From the IMG/VR virus record IMGVR_UViG_3300024260_000006, positions 1-64,000 of that record: a DNA stretch of 64,000 nucleotides; one strand, 5' to 3'. A model generated the notes under the pieces. That model made no database searches and had not been told where the DNA came from. It saw only the letters and a program-made list of their open reading frames with translations. Positions 9,027 through 17,411 of the stretch are shown piece after piece (position 1 is the first letter of the stretch; the number at the start of each line of letters is the position of its first letter). The position numbers and the translations under genes were made by a program. The DNA is from a virus.

Positions 9027-10217
9027 TTAAAAAAAATCGTGATTTTTAACATCAGTTTTAATTGACATATTACTTAATTTCATATATAATGGTTTATATT
9101 TTTCAAATATCTTTGTTGGATTACTTGATTTCACCATCTCATCAATTGACTGTAAAATTTTATATGTATTAGAATTTATACTTTGTTTCAATATGTAATC
9201 ATGCCCATACACTAACCAAGTAATTGCTTGAATTGCATCTTTTAATAAATAAAAATTATGCAATCTCATACCAATCTTACAATCTAAATTCCAATCAGCA
9301 ACATCTTTCCATGAAAATTCTTCCCCTATTATATTATCAAATTCTGTAAATTTGGGTATAGTTTGATTCGTTGTCTTAAACCAATCAATAATATCTGGAT
9401 TATTGCTTCCATTTGGAAACGTAATAGCATCTAAATTTTCATGCTTAATGCTATAATTAATGAAATATAATCCATACACTACGTGCCTATCTGGTGTTGA
9501 ACTATCTGTAGTAACCGTTATATTTGATCCAATATCCTCAAGTGATTTTTGCAATTGAATTAACATTAAAAAGTCTCTAACCCTAGATGCCCCCAATATA
9601 TGAAAATAATCATTATTAAGATTCAAATGTTCTTTATTGTTAATTAAAGTATATATGCCTGATAACATTCTATATAAATTACCCCGAACTCCTCCAATAC
9701 TCCATCCATTAAACTGGAAATCTTTCACACCATTATACCAATTTAAATAAGATAGTTCATTTTCACCTTGCAATACATTTAAAAATTTAGTATTTCCAGT
9801 TTGATTTTCATAAAAATATTTAAAATTATCTTTACTAATATCCAAACATTCATTAAATTTACCAGCATATTTCATTCGTGGTGGAATGTCCAAATTAATA
9901 GCAACATCTGAGTTAGTTTCTAACCAGTTAAAAATTCTATCTCTATGTTTAATATCCCACTTCATTGCACCAGACGCTATTTGATAACCACCAGAATCAC
10001 CCAACACAAATGAATTGTCTAATCCCAAGTCGTGTCTATATGTTTTTGATGAATTTGCACCTGCACTAATCAAAGCATATTTATGTTGATATTTTTCTGG
10101 AAAATCATCAGCATAATATCTACATGTCATATTAGATTTAGAAAATCTAAAATTCTTTTTCATAGTCCCACCATATTCACCAGAAAAGAATGATGGTATA
10201 TAAATAAAGTTACTCAT
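9027..10217 (-). CDS. dpdA: DpdA-like (TGT-family) guanine transglycosylase
   Basis: 396 residues from the ATG at 10217, chosen over an upstream start at 10259 because GGAGGAAG lies 5 bases before it. TGT-fold signatures are in order: DSGGYQ at 74-79 (base-binding and acid/base Asp), NLDIPPR at 108-114, IGGVRG at 174-179, HILGAS at about 206-211 and TTDSSTPDR at 236-244, which occupies the place of the nucleophile Asp-x3-PTR motif. The C-terminal Cys3-His zinc site of bacterial tRNA enzymes is not seen, which favours a phage DpdA rather than a queuine-tRNA enzyme. DpdA enzymes swap guanine in DNA for preQ0 or a derivative. Genes for preQ0 synthesis follow immediately upstream. A tRNA substrate is the main alternative. 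Confidence 0.8.
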   Translation of the reverse strand: MSNFIYIPSFFSGEYGGTMKKNFRFSKSNMTCRYYADDFPEKYQHKYALISAGANSSKTYRHDLGLDNSFVLGDSGGYQIASGAMKWDIKHRDRIFNWLETNSDVAINLDIPPRMKYAGKFNECLDISKDNFKYFYENQTGNTKFLNVLQGENELSYLNWYNGVKDFQFNGWSIGGVRGNLYRMLSGIYTLINNKEHLNLNNDYFHILGASRVRDFLMLIQLQKSLEDIGSNITVTTDSSTPDRHVVYGLYFINYSIKHENLDAITFPNGSNNPDIIDWFKTTNQTIPKFTEFDNIIGEEFSWKDVADWNLDCKIGMRLHNFYLLKDAIQAITWLVYGHDYILKQSINSNTYKILQSIDEMVKSSNPTKIFEKYKPLYMKLSNMSIKTDVKNHDFF

Positions 10218-10252
10218 TATATCTTCCTCCAGTGTGAGTTTTGATTGATAGT

Positions 10253-10939
10253 TCACCAAAATAAATTAATATCATTTTCATCCTTTTCTTTTTTTATCGT
10301 TGTATTTTTTGTATATTTAATCACTGATTCTTTTAATTTTGTCAATATTATTGGATGTAAATCTGGATACATTGACAATCCAAGTTTTGTAAATCCATCA
10401 TTCTGTGCCTCATTATACAAATCAATATTTGGTATAATGCAATAACTTTTTATATGTCCTTTTTCAAAAAGATAATCCCCAGCAATTTTTGCAGATTTAC
10501 TATTTCTTAAATTAGGTCTGAAATTAAATACTATATTCTCATATTTTTTAAGTATAAAAAATCTTATTAAATTTCTTGTCGTATATAATTTATATACCTC
10601 ATCATATTCTATCGTACCATGTGCATCATAAGTCAAATATGGATATGAATTTTCATATTCAATGGGAATTACACCACCATTTGATGATATTATAAAATCA
10701 ACATCATTAAATTCTTTTATGAATTTGTTCCATTTTCTTCCTGATGAATATGGTCTAGTTGAAGTACATAATGAAACAAATGCAGTATTACTTTTTGGTT
10801 TAAATAATTCAATAATCTTTTCTTGTGCCTTGATCATTATTGGTGAATTTAAAACAATTTCATCACTTCCTTGAATATCAGCTGGTACTCCCCATTCTAA
10901 CATTGGTATTAACTTTTCATCACCAGAATTATGTTTCAT
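10253..10939 (-). CDS. ArcS-core-like (DUF5591-like) protein beside dpdA
   Basis: 228 residues. Around residues 54-75 it reads [21 protein letters not shown], which lines up with the P-C-x3-K-P-Y-x2-S-x2-H signature of the archaeosine synthase core. Cys58, Pro and Tyr are kept, Lys is Arg, Ser is Gly and the His is Trp. Farther on, [21 protein letters not shown] resembles the SPLGVVPRELE-YP-YD stretch of the same family. In archaea ArcS adds an amine to preQ0 already in tRNA. Here the gene is sandwiched between dpdA and queC and overlaps queC by 11 bases. It could assist base exchange or further modify preQ0 in DNA. The degenerate motif leaves catalysis open. Confidence 0.6.
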   Translation of the reverse strand: MKHNSGDEKLIPMLEWGVPADIQGSDEIVLNSPIMIKAQEKIIELFKPKSNTAFVSLCTSTRPYSSGRKWNKFIKEFNDVDFIISSNGGVIPIEYENSYPYLTYDAHGTIEYDEVYKLYTTRNLIRFFILKKYENIVFNFRPNLRNSKSAKIAGDYLFEKGHIKSYCIIPNIDLYNEAQNDGFTKLGLSMYPDLHPIILTKLKESVIKYTKNTTIKKEKDENDINLFW

Positions 10940-11591
10940 ATCTCATCGGATCCTTAATGTCATTTTGATCAAATGCTTCAAGTCTTTCCTGACATGATCC
11001 ACACTTTCCACATGCAAATTCATTACCCTTATAACAGGTCCATGCATCAGAATAATCAATTCCCAATCGTTTACCAATATCTACTATACCTATTTTAGAC
11101 ATTTCAATAAATGGAGCTTTTACTTCAACAGATTCATAATTTGAAATTTTAGTAACTTCATTTATTTTATCAATAAATTCACCCCGACAATCAGGGTATA
11201 TCGCATGATCTCCAGCATGTACACCAGTCCACACTTCATTCGCCCCTATTGACACAGCATAGGCTGTTGCAAGCGATATGAAGATCATGTTTCTATTTGG
11301 TACAACTGTCGATTTCATGTTTTCATCTTCATAATGTCCTTCTGGTATATCAATATCAGATGTTAATGATGATCCTTGCATTAGTTTATTTATTGAATTT
11401 ATGTCAACAACTATATGCTCAATATCATGTTTACTACACACTCGTTTAGCAAACTCAAGTTCTTTATCATGTCGCTGTCCATAATCAAATGATATGGCTG
11501 ATATAGATTTGTTTTTATACAATAAATCCATCAACATCGTATATGAATCTAATCCACCAGAATATATAATTACTTTCTTAATTTTACTCAT
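10929..11591 (-). CDS. queC: 7-cyano-7-deazaguanine (preQ0) synthase QueC
   Basis: 220 residues, a usual QueC length. The PP-loop ATPase motif IYSGGLDS is at 9-16, followed by [15 protein letters not shown], and the C-terminus has the four-Cys zinc site [16 protein letters not shown]. It converts 7-carboxy-7-deazaguanine to preQ0 with ATP and ammonia. It is the last of the four preQ0 pathway enzymes encoded together here. Confidence 0.95.
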   Translation of the reverse strand: MSKIKKVIIYSGGLDSYTMLMDLLYKNKSISAISFDYGQRHDKELEFAKRVCSKHDIEHIVVDINSINKLMQGSSLTSDIDIPEGHYEDENMKSTVVPNRNMIFISLATAYAVSIGANEVWTGVHAGDHAIYPDCRGEFIDKINEVTKISNYESVEVKAPFIEMSKIGIVDIGKRLGIDYSDAWTCYKGNEFACGKCGSCQERLEAFDQNDIKDPMRYET

Positions 11592-11594
11592 TTA

Positions 11595-12221
11595 TTATTG
11601 TCCATTTATAAATTGATAAAGTTCATTTAATACTTTATCTTCTGTTAAGAATCTTTTTGATAATTTAGTAGTCTTCATTATAGAATCATGTTCCACCCCA
11701 CGCACTTGCACACACATATGATTTGCTTCTATCATAACAGCTACTCCTATATTTCCCTCACACATTTGATCAACATGTGAATGTATTTGCATAGTTAAGT
11801 TTTCTTGAACTTGTGGTCTTCTTGCATAATATTCAACAATCCTATTTAATTTACTCAAACCTATTATTTTACCATCAGCTGATGGGATATATGCTATATG
11901 GGCAACTCCAACAAACGGAACTGCATGATGACTACAAGTAGATTGCATCTTAATATTTCCTTGAAACACCATACCATCATATCCATCTACATTATCAAAT
12001 GCTGTTATATTTGGTGGTGCATTAAAACTTCCAGCATACAATTCATCAATGAACATTTTAGCTACACGATTTGGAGTATCCATCATATTAGGGTCATGTT
12101 TCCAATCGAATCCCAAACTATCAAGAAACTTACCATAATATTTAGTAGCATCCAACAACATCTCATCTCGATCTGATGTTGATCTAATTATATTTTCATT
12201 ACTTTTTATTTTTTTTATCAT
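11595..12221 (-). CDS. folE: GTP cyclohydrolase I (FolE)
   Basis: 208 residues. The family core is intact: [20 protein letters not shown] with the zinc Cys and His residues, [19 protein letters not shown], and the closing [11 protein letters not shown] with the second zinc Cys. It makes 7,8-dihydroneopterin triphosphate from GTP, the first step toward preQ0. It starts 3 bases inside the stop region of the nuclease-like gene, so translation is probably coupled. Confidence 0.95.
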   Translation of the reverse strand: MIKKIKSNENIIRSTSDRDEMLLDATKYYGKFLDSLGFDWKHDPNMMDTPNRVAKMFIDELYAGSFNAPPNITAFDNVDGYDGMVFQGNIKMQSTCSHHAVPFVGVAHIAYIPSADGKIIGLSKLNRIVEYYARRPQVQENLTMQIHSHVDQMCEGNIGVAVMIEANHMCVQVRGVEHDSIMKTTKLSKRFLTEDKVLNELYQFINGQ

Positions 12222-12832
12222 CTGTATGTTATAGACCGCTTATTGTGAAGTGGGAACCTAGAATCCTTTACTGACATTGAAATTAATCTTGCATAATTAG
12301 AATTATATCCTCCAACAAACGATAGGGCACGTATCCAATTTGTTGCCTTTGGTTTATTCCATTCACGGTGTATAAAATTTCTCATCGTTGGTAAATCATA
12401 ATATACCCAATTTCCAGTGCCCACAAATCCTGATTTTGTATTTTTCGTATTTATCACTTCCAGATGATAAATTCGATGTGCCTTTGAATCCTGAATATAT
12501 CCCTCTTCCTCATCATTTCCATGATGTTGTTGTTCACTTATATCCCACTTATTAAATTCTAAACAAGCTGAAAAATCTTTAAGTATTGGATTATATGTCA
12601 AATTACTTTTAATCTCTATAAAATATTTGTTATCCCACTTATTATCCTTTATATACCCATCTATGCCATCAATCTGATATCGCCTGTCAACAGGATTATT
12701 AAAATCATTATACATGTATAATTCATCAAAATAATCTTTAGCTATTACATGTTCAAAATATTCTTCACCTACTTTACCCTTTGAAAATTGTTTATTAAAT
12801 AATTTATTACTTGATGGTTTCTTTGTTCCCAT
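12218..12832 (-). CDS. PD-(D/E)XK nuclease-like protein in the deazaguanine cassette
   Basis: 204 residues from the ATG at 12832, which has GAGGAG 6 bases upstream; a longer reading begins at 12856. Near the start, [13 protein letters not shown] supplies a helix Glu; then [10 protein letters not shown] and FIEIKSN give the D...E-x-K layout of PD-(D/E)XK enzymes such as archaeal Holliday resolvases and restriction-type nucleases. It is embedded between queE and folE. A nuclease there might cut unmodified host DNA while modified phage DNA is spared. That is inference from fold and place. Confidence 0.55.
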   Translation of the reverse strand: MGTKKPSSNKLFNKQFSKGKVGEEYFEHVIAKDYFDELYMYNDFNNPVDRRYQIDGIDGYIKDNKWDNKYFIEIKSNLTYNPILKDFSACLEFNKWDISEQQHHGNDEEEGYIQDSKAHRIYHLEVINTKNTKSGFVGTGNWVYYDLPTMRNFIHREWNKPKATNWIRALSFVGGYNSNYARLISMSVKDSRFPLHNKRSITYR

Positions 12833-12833
12833 A

Positions 12834-13580
12834 TTAAACTCCTCGTTTATCACCATAAGCTATTATATGTAGCCTATCAGTGAAATTATAACCACGATCA
12901 ATACACAATTGTATTAACCACTTTCTTCTACTCTCCAATTGATCTTTAGTCAATCCTTCTGGCATTAGATATACTTTACATTTTGCTACATCTAATTCTT
13001 TCAATAATTCTTCAACCTCATTCAAATCTGATTGTTGTGAAATTACTGGTTTAATTTGATAATCATGATGGTGTTTTATTAAATCCTTCATAGCTTCTAT
13101 ATTTCTATACCATTTAACGTGTTGCCGTCTATCATTATCTGTCACAGTTTGTTGTCCCATTTTTGATCCAGGTATTGGAATTGAATTTGATAGTTTTGGT
13201 GATAATGATATCAAATCAGCTTTAGTATATACATATTCACTACCCTCTGTTTCAATTGTAATATAGTGCCCAAATTCTTTTCCAATTGTACATAATTCTT
13301 GTAATAACTTTGAATGTAAAGTTGGAGCTCCACCAGTTATCATAGTATGACGTATATTAGGAAATTCCTTATATATATCAACTATATTATTTAATGAGAA
13401 TTTACCCTTTTCAGGATTCCAACTACTATATGGTGTATCACAAAATGATCCTCCAGAGAATTGACATTTCAATCTACATCCAGTAGTTCTGATTAAAAGA
13501 TGAGGAACACCAATTAATCTACCCTCACCTTGTATACATGGATACACTTCATTTACGGGAATAATATCATTATAATTCAT
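12834..13580 (-). CDS. queE: 7-carboxy-7-deazaguanine synthase QueE (radical SAM)
   Basis: 248 residues. VNEVYPCIQGEGRLIGVPHLLIR is the QueE start. The Fe-S loop reads GCRLKCQFSGGSFCDTPY, a C-x3-C-x7-C arrangement with five residues more than the common C-x3-C-x2-C. MITGGAPTL is the radical-SAM GGE-like motif with Ala in place of the usual Glu. It forms the deazapurine ring from carboxytetrahydropterin. Order and spacing (1 base from queD, 1 base from the next gene) place it in one translated block. Confidence 0.9.
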   Translation of the reverse strand: MNYNDIIPVNEVYPCIQGEGRLIGVPHLLIRTTGCRLKCQFSGGSFCDTPYSSWNPEKGKFSLNNIVDIYKEFPNIRHTMITGGAPTLHSKLLQELCTIGKEFGHYITIETEGSEYVYTKADLISLSPKLSNSIPIPGSKMGQQTVTDNDRRQHVKWYRNIEAMKDLIKHHHDYQIKPVISQQSDLNEVEELLKELDVAKCKVYLMPEGLTKDQLESRRKWLIQLCIDRGYNFTDRLHIIAYGDKRGV

Positions 13581-14108
13581 TTACATAGTTCCTTGATAAC
13601 ATACACTTTGTGATTTTGGTGTTTCAAAAAATTCTATATGAGATACCAATACAGATAATGGTTTCATTTTATGGCTAACAATATCTAATAACCACTTTGC
13701 CATATTTTCTGAAGTTGGTATAAAATCAACTATAACTAATCCTTCATATATTTCCCACAATAATACTGGTACATCATTTAAGTTAGCTACTGCATATTCT
13801 TTCATTTCCTCCAATACCAATAGTGGAAATAAATCAAGTAACAACGGATCATTTCTATCCAATATAAATTTATGATCAATTGCATCATCTAGGAACTTCT
13901 TAAACCAATTTAAATGATGAAAATCAGTCACCATTCCTTGGTTATCCAACTCCTCTGATTCTAAGTGAACAATTACAGTACCTCTATGTCCATGTAAATG
14001 TCTACACGCCAATTCACAATCTAAGCTAAATTCAGAATTTAGTTTTTGAGGCCATACCCTATGCCCATAATCAAAGTTAAATTCTTTTGCTATGTTATAT
14101 TTTATCAT
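13581..14108 (-). CDS. queD: 6-carboxytetrahydropterin synthase QueD
   Basis: 175 residues. The zinc ligands and catalytic Cys are clear in FDYGHRV and CELACRHLHGHRG. MVTDFHHL and IDHKFIL carry the catalytic Asp/His, and PTSENMAKWL the pterin-binding Glu. It is longer than bacterial QueD (about 120) through an insert around residues 90-125. It converts dihydroneopterin triphosphate to 6-carboxytetrahydropterin, feeding QueE. Confidence 0.93.
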   Translation of the reverse strand: MIKYNIAKEFNFDYGHRVWPQKLNSEFSLDCELACRHLHGHRGTVIVHLESEELDNQGMVTDFHHLNWFKKFLDDAIDHKFILDRNDPLLLDLFPLLVLEEMKEYAVANLNDVPVLLWEIYEGLVIVDFIPTSENMAKWLLDIVSHKMKPLSVLVSHIEFFETPKSQSVCYQGTM

Positions 14109-14121
14109 GTTAACTCCTTTT

Positions 14122-16638
14122 TTAAAAAAAACGTTCTAATGTATTTTGAGTATCAACAAATACCCAACTCATGCTATCATAAAACATGTCTATCTTTTTC
14201 TGCAATAATTTGTTAAATATTTTATTACGATCAACATACATATTAATATAACTCATGATTTCTTCAGGGTCATCATATCCCTTAAATGCAATCTGTTCTA
14301 TGTTTAGAGGATTTTCTATTAAATATACCCATCTTATCTTATCTGAACTAGTAATTGGTACTATATTCGTAAGTTTAAAATATTCCAATAAATCATTATA
14401 AACTATAGCAGCTTTGACATGAGCTGGTGCTCCTTTTTTAGTCTTCGTGAATATCATATTTGAATTATATATTGTCCTAGGTTTATGTTTAAATTTTTTC
14501 ATATTATTTACTCCAGTTGGAGATGCAATATCACTTAATGGTAATGTTTTCATTTTCATTTTAAAATTTGATAACATATCATCTATCTGAGATTTAGGAT
14601 CATGATTTAATATCCCATTTAACAATTTAGTCATAATACCTCTGAATGATACTGGGAAATTACTTTTAACAATATCAAGTCCTTTAACATCTAATTTATT
14701 ACATGGAGTCCCACCATCATTTATAATCCATTGACCATATCTTTTTTTAGTAACCCAAAATGCTGATTTTGAAATCACTTCTTGCTTTATGTTAAATTTA
14801 TGCGATTTACAGTTTAAAAGTTTATCAGCAAACATATCATAACTTTTATTAATAAATGTTTGCACATTTGATGTTACATCCAATATTTTTTCTGTCATAA
14901 TTTTATCATCTGACACATCTATATTAGGAAATCTATTCTTTATTATTGGTACAGCAGAACAATATATTGAATCAGTATCTGTATATATTACATGATCCTT
15001 ATCATCGTTCAATTCATTATTATAATAATAATTAGCCATCTTTTGAGTATATTTAATAAGAGCTTGACCAGTCAATGTAGTTGCCTCAGCATTATCAATA
15101 TCATAAAATCTAAATACTGATAATCCTAATACACCATACAAACTATTCAATATAATCTTTTGAACATGTTGACGTTTATCATAAAAATCTCTCTGTTTAA
15201 TATCACCAGACTCATCATATTGTGCCATTAACTTTCTATAATGCACTCGTTGATCAAACCAAGTGTTCAATATTGTAGGAATCACTCCTACTCGATCATT
15301 ATCATACATCACTCCATTTGATGAAATGGTCATCTCGTTATTATCAAGTATTTCCCTCATCTTACTATGTGTCAATTCATATTTAGTACCATCGGTTTTT
15401 ATAAATATATGATCATCTTTATTTTCATCAATGAGAGATGTATCATCCCAATTTTCAAATTTACCTATTTTAGTTTCTGGTGATATATTTAATGACATAA
15501 TTATGCTTGGATACATTGATGTCAAATCCAAATCATATACCCAATCATATCTACCAGGAATTGGTTCTTTTACATATGCACCACTGAAATGTGAATCTTT
15601 AGCTTCTTTTGTTATTTGTTTTCTATTCGGTGCTATTATATTATTTTTCTTCAAATATGTAAGAATTGCACCATCAAGATATCTACTACTATGATATATG
15701 GTATCATATGGCACATGTCCAATGTGAGCAATACCCATAGCAATTTCAATATATTTTAATTTATCATCTAATTTTTTAATAATTACAACATCATTTAAGT
15801 TATATTTAATAAACTTTTTAATATCATTTTTATATAGATCATTCAATGATCCTCTATATTCAATCTTACCTGTGTCAACCTCAAGTTGACCAATGGCACC
15901 CAATTGATATGAAGATTGTTGTTTAATTGCAAACTTTTTATATAATGCTAAATAATCCAAACAAGATACTCCTGCAATTTTATATGTATCACTATACTCA
16001 TTATATTGAACAATTCCGATGGGAGATAGTGAATTTGCATATTCTTCACCAAACAATCTATTCGTTCTATTATATAAATATGGAACATCAAATCCATCAA
16101 TATTCCAACCACTCAATATGGTAGGTGATATTGTCACATATTCTTCATAAAATCGATGTAACATTAATTCTTCAGTATCAAACGATTCCACCGTTACATT
16201 ATCTTCTATATAATTTAAATTATCTTCTGATGTGATAAATACACAATATGCATCTTTTGATTTATCATATAATGCTATTGATGTTATTTTATTATCCACT
16301 CTATTTTTATCAGGAAATCCTTGTGTTACTTCAGTTTCTATATCAAAATATAATTCTCTATGATTAATTGATACTTCATCAGATTCACCATATTTATCAA
16401 TTAAGACTCGTGTTTCTGGTGGGATATCACTTTCAAATATCTTACCTGCTTGTAAGTCTTCTTTACTCCAATGGTCAACCTTTTTAACTTTATCACCATA
16501 TAATGATAGATATTTACCCTTAGTATTTTTTACGTATGCATATGTTTTGTGTATATATTCTGAATATCCATCAGCATCATCCCATAGATGAACTTTATAT
16601 GCGTTTTTTAATCTTGTAATGTGTATATTTTGATACAT
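14122..16638 (-). CDS. 43: family B DNA polymerase (gp43)
   Basis: 838 residues (T4 gp43 has 898). The exonuclease motifs are YFDIETE at 97-103, GWNIDGFD at 178-185 and YNLNDV near 280. The polymerase motifs are LDLTSMYPSI at 371-380 (motif A), KIILNSLYG at 495-503 (motif B) and YTDTDS at 553-558 (motif C). KKRYG follows about 75 residues later. The C-terminal FVDTQNTLERFF ends in a clamp-binding-like tail. All catalytic acids are present, so this is the active replicase with proofreading. Confidence 0.97.
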   Translation of the reverse strand: MYQNIHITRLKNAYKVHLWDDADGYSEYIHKTYAYVKNTKGKYLSLYGDKVKKVDHWSKEDLQAGKIFESDIPPETRVLIDKYGESDEVSINHRELYFDIETEVTQGFPDKNRVDNKITSIALYDKSKDAYCVFITSEDNLNYIEDNVTVESFDTEELMLHRFYEEYVTISPTILSGWNIDGFDVPYLYNRTNRLFGEEYANSLSPIGIVQYNEYSDTYKIAGVSCLDYLALYKKFAIKQQSSYQLGAIGQLEVDTGKIEYRGSLNDLYKNDIKKFIKYNLNDVVIIKKLDDKLKYIEIAMGIAHIGHVPYDTIYHSSRYLDGAILTYLKKNNIIAPNRKQITKEAKDSHFSGAYVKEPIPGRYDWVYDLDLTSMYPSIIMSLNISPETKIGKFENWDDTSLIDENKDDHIFIKTDGTKYELTHSKMREILDNNEMTISSNGVMYDNDRVGVIPTILNTWFDQRVHYRKLMAQYDESGDIKQRDFYDKRQHVQKIILNSLYGVLGLSVFRFYDIDNAEATTLTGQALIKYTQKMANYYYNNELNDDKDHVIYTDTDSIYCSAVPIIKNRFPNIDVSDDKIMTEKILDVTSNVQTFINKSYDMFADKLLNCKSHKFNIKQEVISKSAFWVTKKRYGQWIINDGGTPCNKLDVKGLDIVKSNFPVSFRGIMTKLLNGILNHDPKSQIDDMLSNFKMKMKTLPLSDIASPTGVNNMKKFKHKPRTIYNSNMIFTKTKKGAPAHVKAAIVYNDLLEYFKLTNIVPITSSDKIRWVYLIENPLNIEQIAFKGYDDPEEIMSYINMYVDRNKIFNKLLQKKIDMFYDSMSWVFVDTQNTLERFF

Positions 16639-16645
16639 TTATTTT

Positions 16646-16990
16646 TTATTCTCCATATTTTTCATATATTAATTGTCGTAGATATACTGACAAATCAAGA
16701 GCTTCTTGATATGCATCTACTAGTACCTCTCTGCCATTGAATGGCTTTAATTTTTCTCCATATCTATTTTCTCCTAATATTGCACGTTCCTCAATATCAA
16801 CTTTCAATAGATCATGAATATTTGGACCTTTACCGTGTGGTATTGGTTCTATTTTTGTTGCAACTGTATCATCTTTATTATCCGATTTATTCACAATTAC
16901 ACATACATGATGCCCATTCATAATATCATATGTATGTGCATAATAAAATCCACACTTTGGGCATGTTGGATCACCTACTGCCATATTCAT
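16646..16990 (-). CDS. zinc-knuckle protein with MazG-like C-terminal helix
   Basis: 114 residues. The N-terminus has CPKCGFYYAHTYDIMNGHHVC, a possible zinc site. The C-terminal part, GENRYGEKLKPFNGREVLVDAYQEALDLSVYLRQLI, resembles the helical end of phage MazG/dATP-dGTP pyrophosphohydrolase-like proteins (Glu-Ala-x-Asp). It overlaps the dUTPase gene by 4 bases, so a nucleotide-pool role is plausible. No activity can be stated. Confidence 0.55.
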   Translation of the reverse strand: MNMAVGDPTCPKCGFYYAHTYDIMNGHHVCVIVNKSDNKDDTVATKIEPIPHGKGPNIHDLLKVDIEERAILGENRYGEKLKPFNGREVLVDAYQEALDLSVYLRQLIYEKYGE

Positions 16991-17409
16991 TTACCTGTAC
17001 TTCCAAAGCCTTTAGCTCCTCTTTTTGTGTTATGTAGATCATATTGATCAGTAATTGTAAAATTGATAATCTTATGTGGAATCAACTGTGCAACTTTATC
17101 ACCAGTATCGATTTGATATGCCTTCTTTGATGCATTATGAAATAGTATTTTTACCTCACCTCTATATCCAGCATCAATAATACCAGCATGTACAAACATC
17201 CCTTTCATAGCAAGTGAGCTTCTATCTTTGATAATACACCCATATGAATTATTATTTGGTGATATACATATTCCAGTCTTTATTGTTCTAATATCACCAG
17301 GTTCAAATTGATAAGGTTCTGATGAAAATATATCATACCCCAAATCATCAGCATGTGCTTTTTCTGGTAATCTAGCATGTCGAGTTAATCTTTTCACTTT
17401 TAATTCCAT
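16987..17409 (-). CDS. dut: dUTPase
   Basis: 140 residues, the trimeric dUTPase size. The five motifs are in order: DDLGYDIF, IKDRSSLAMKG, AGIIDAGYRGEVKI, GDKVAQLI and the C-terminal RGAKGFGSTGK. It hydrolyses dUTP to dUMP, limiting uracil in DNA and supplying dTTP synthesis. It is 2 bases from the ribonucleotide reductase gene. Confidence 0.96.
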   Translation of the reverse strand: MELKVKRLTRHARLPEKAHADDLGYDIFSSEPYQFEPGDIRTIKTGICISPNNNSYGCIIKDRSSLAMKGMFVHAGIIDAGYRGEVKILFHNASKKAYQIDTGDKVAQLIPHKIINFTITDQYDLHNTKRGAKGFGSTGK

Positions 17410-17411
17410 AT

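Noticed and set aside
9027-10217. Bacterial queuine tRNA-ribosyltransferase (Tgt)
   Set aside because: The C-terminal zinc site of bacterial Tgt is not seen and the gene is tied to phage preQ0 genes, so a DNA-directed DpdA is preferred. tRNA use remains possible.
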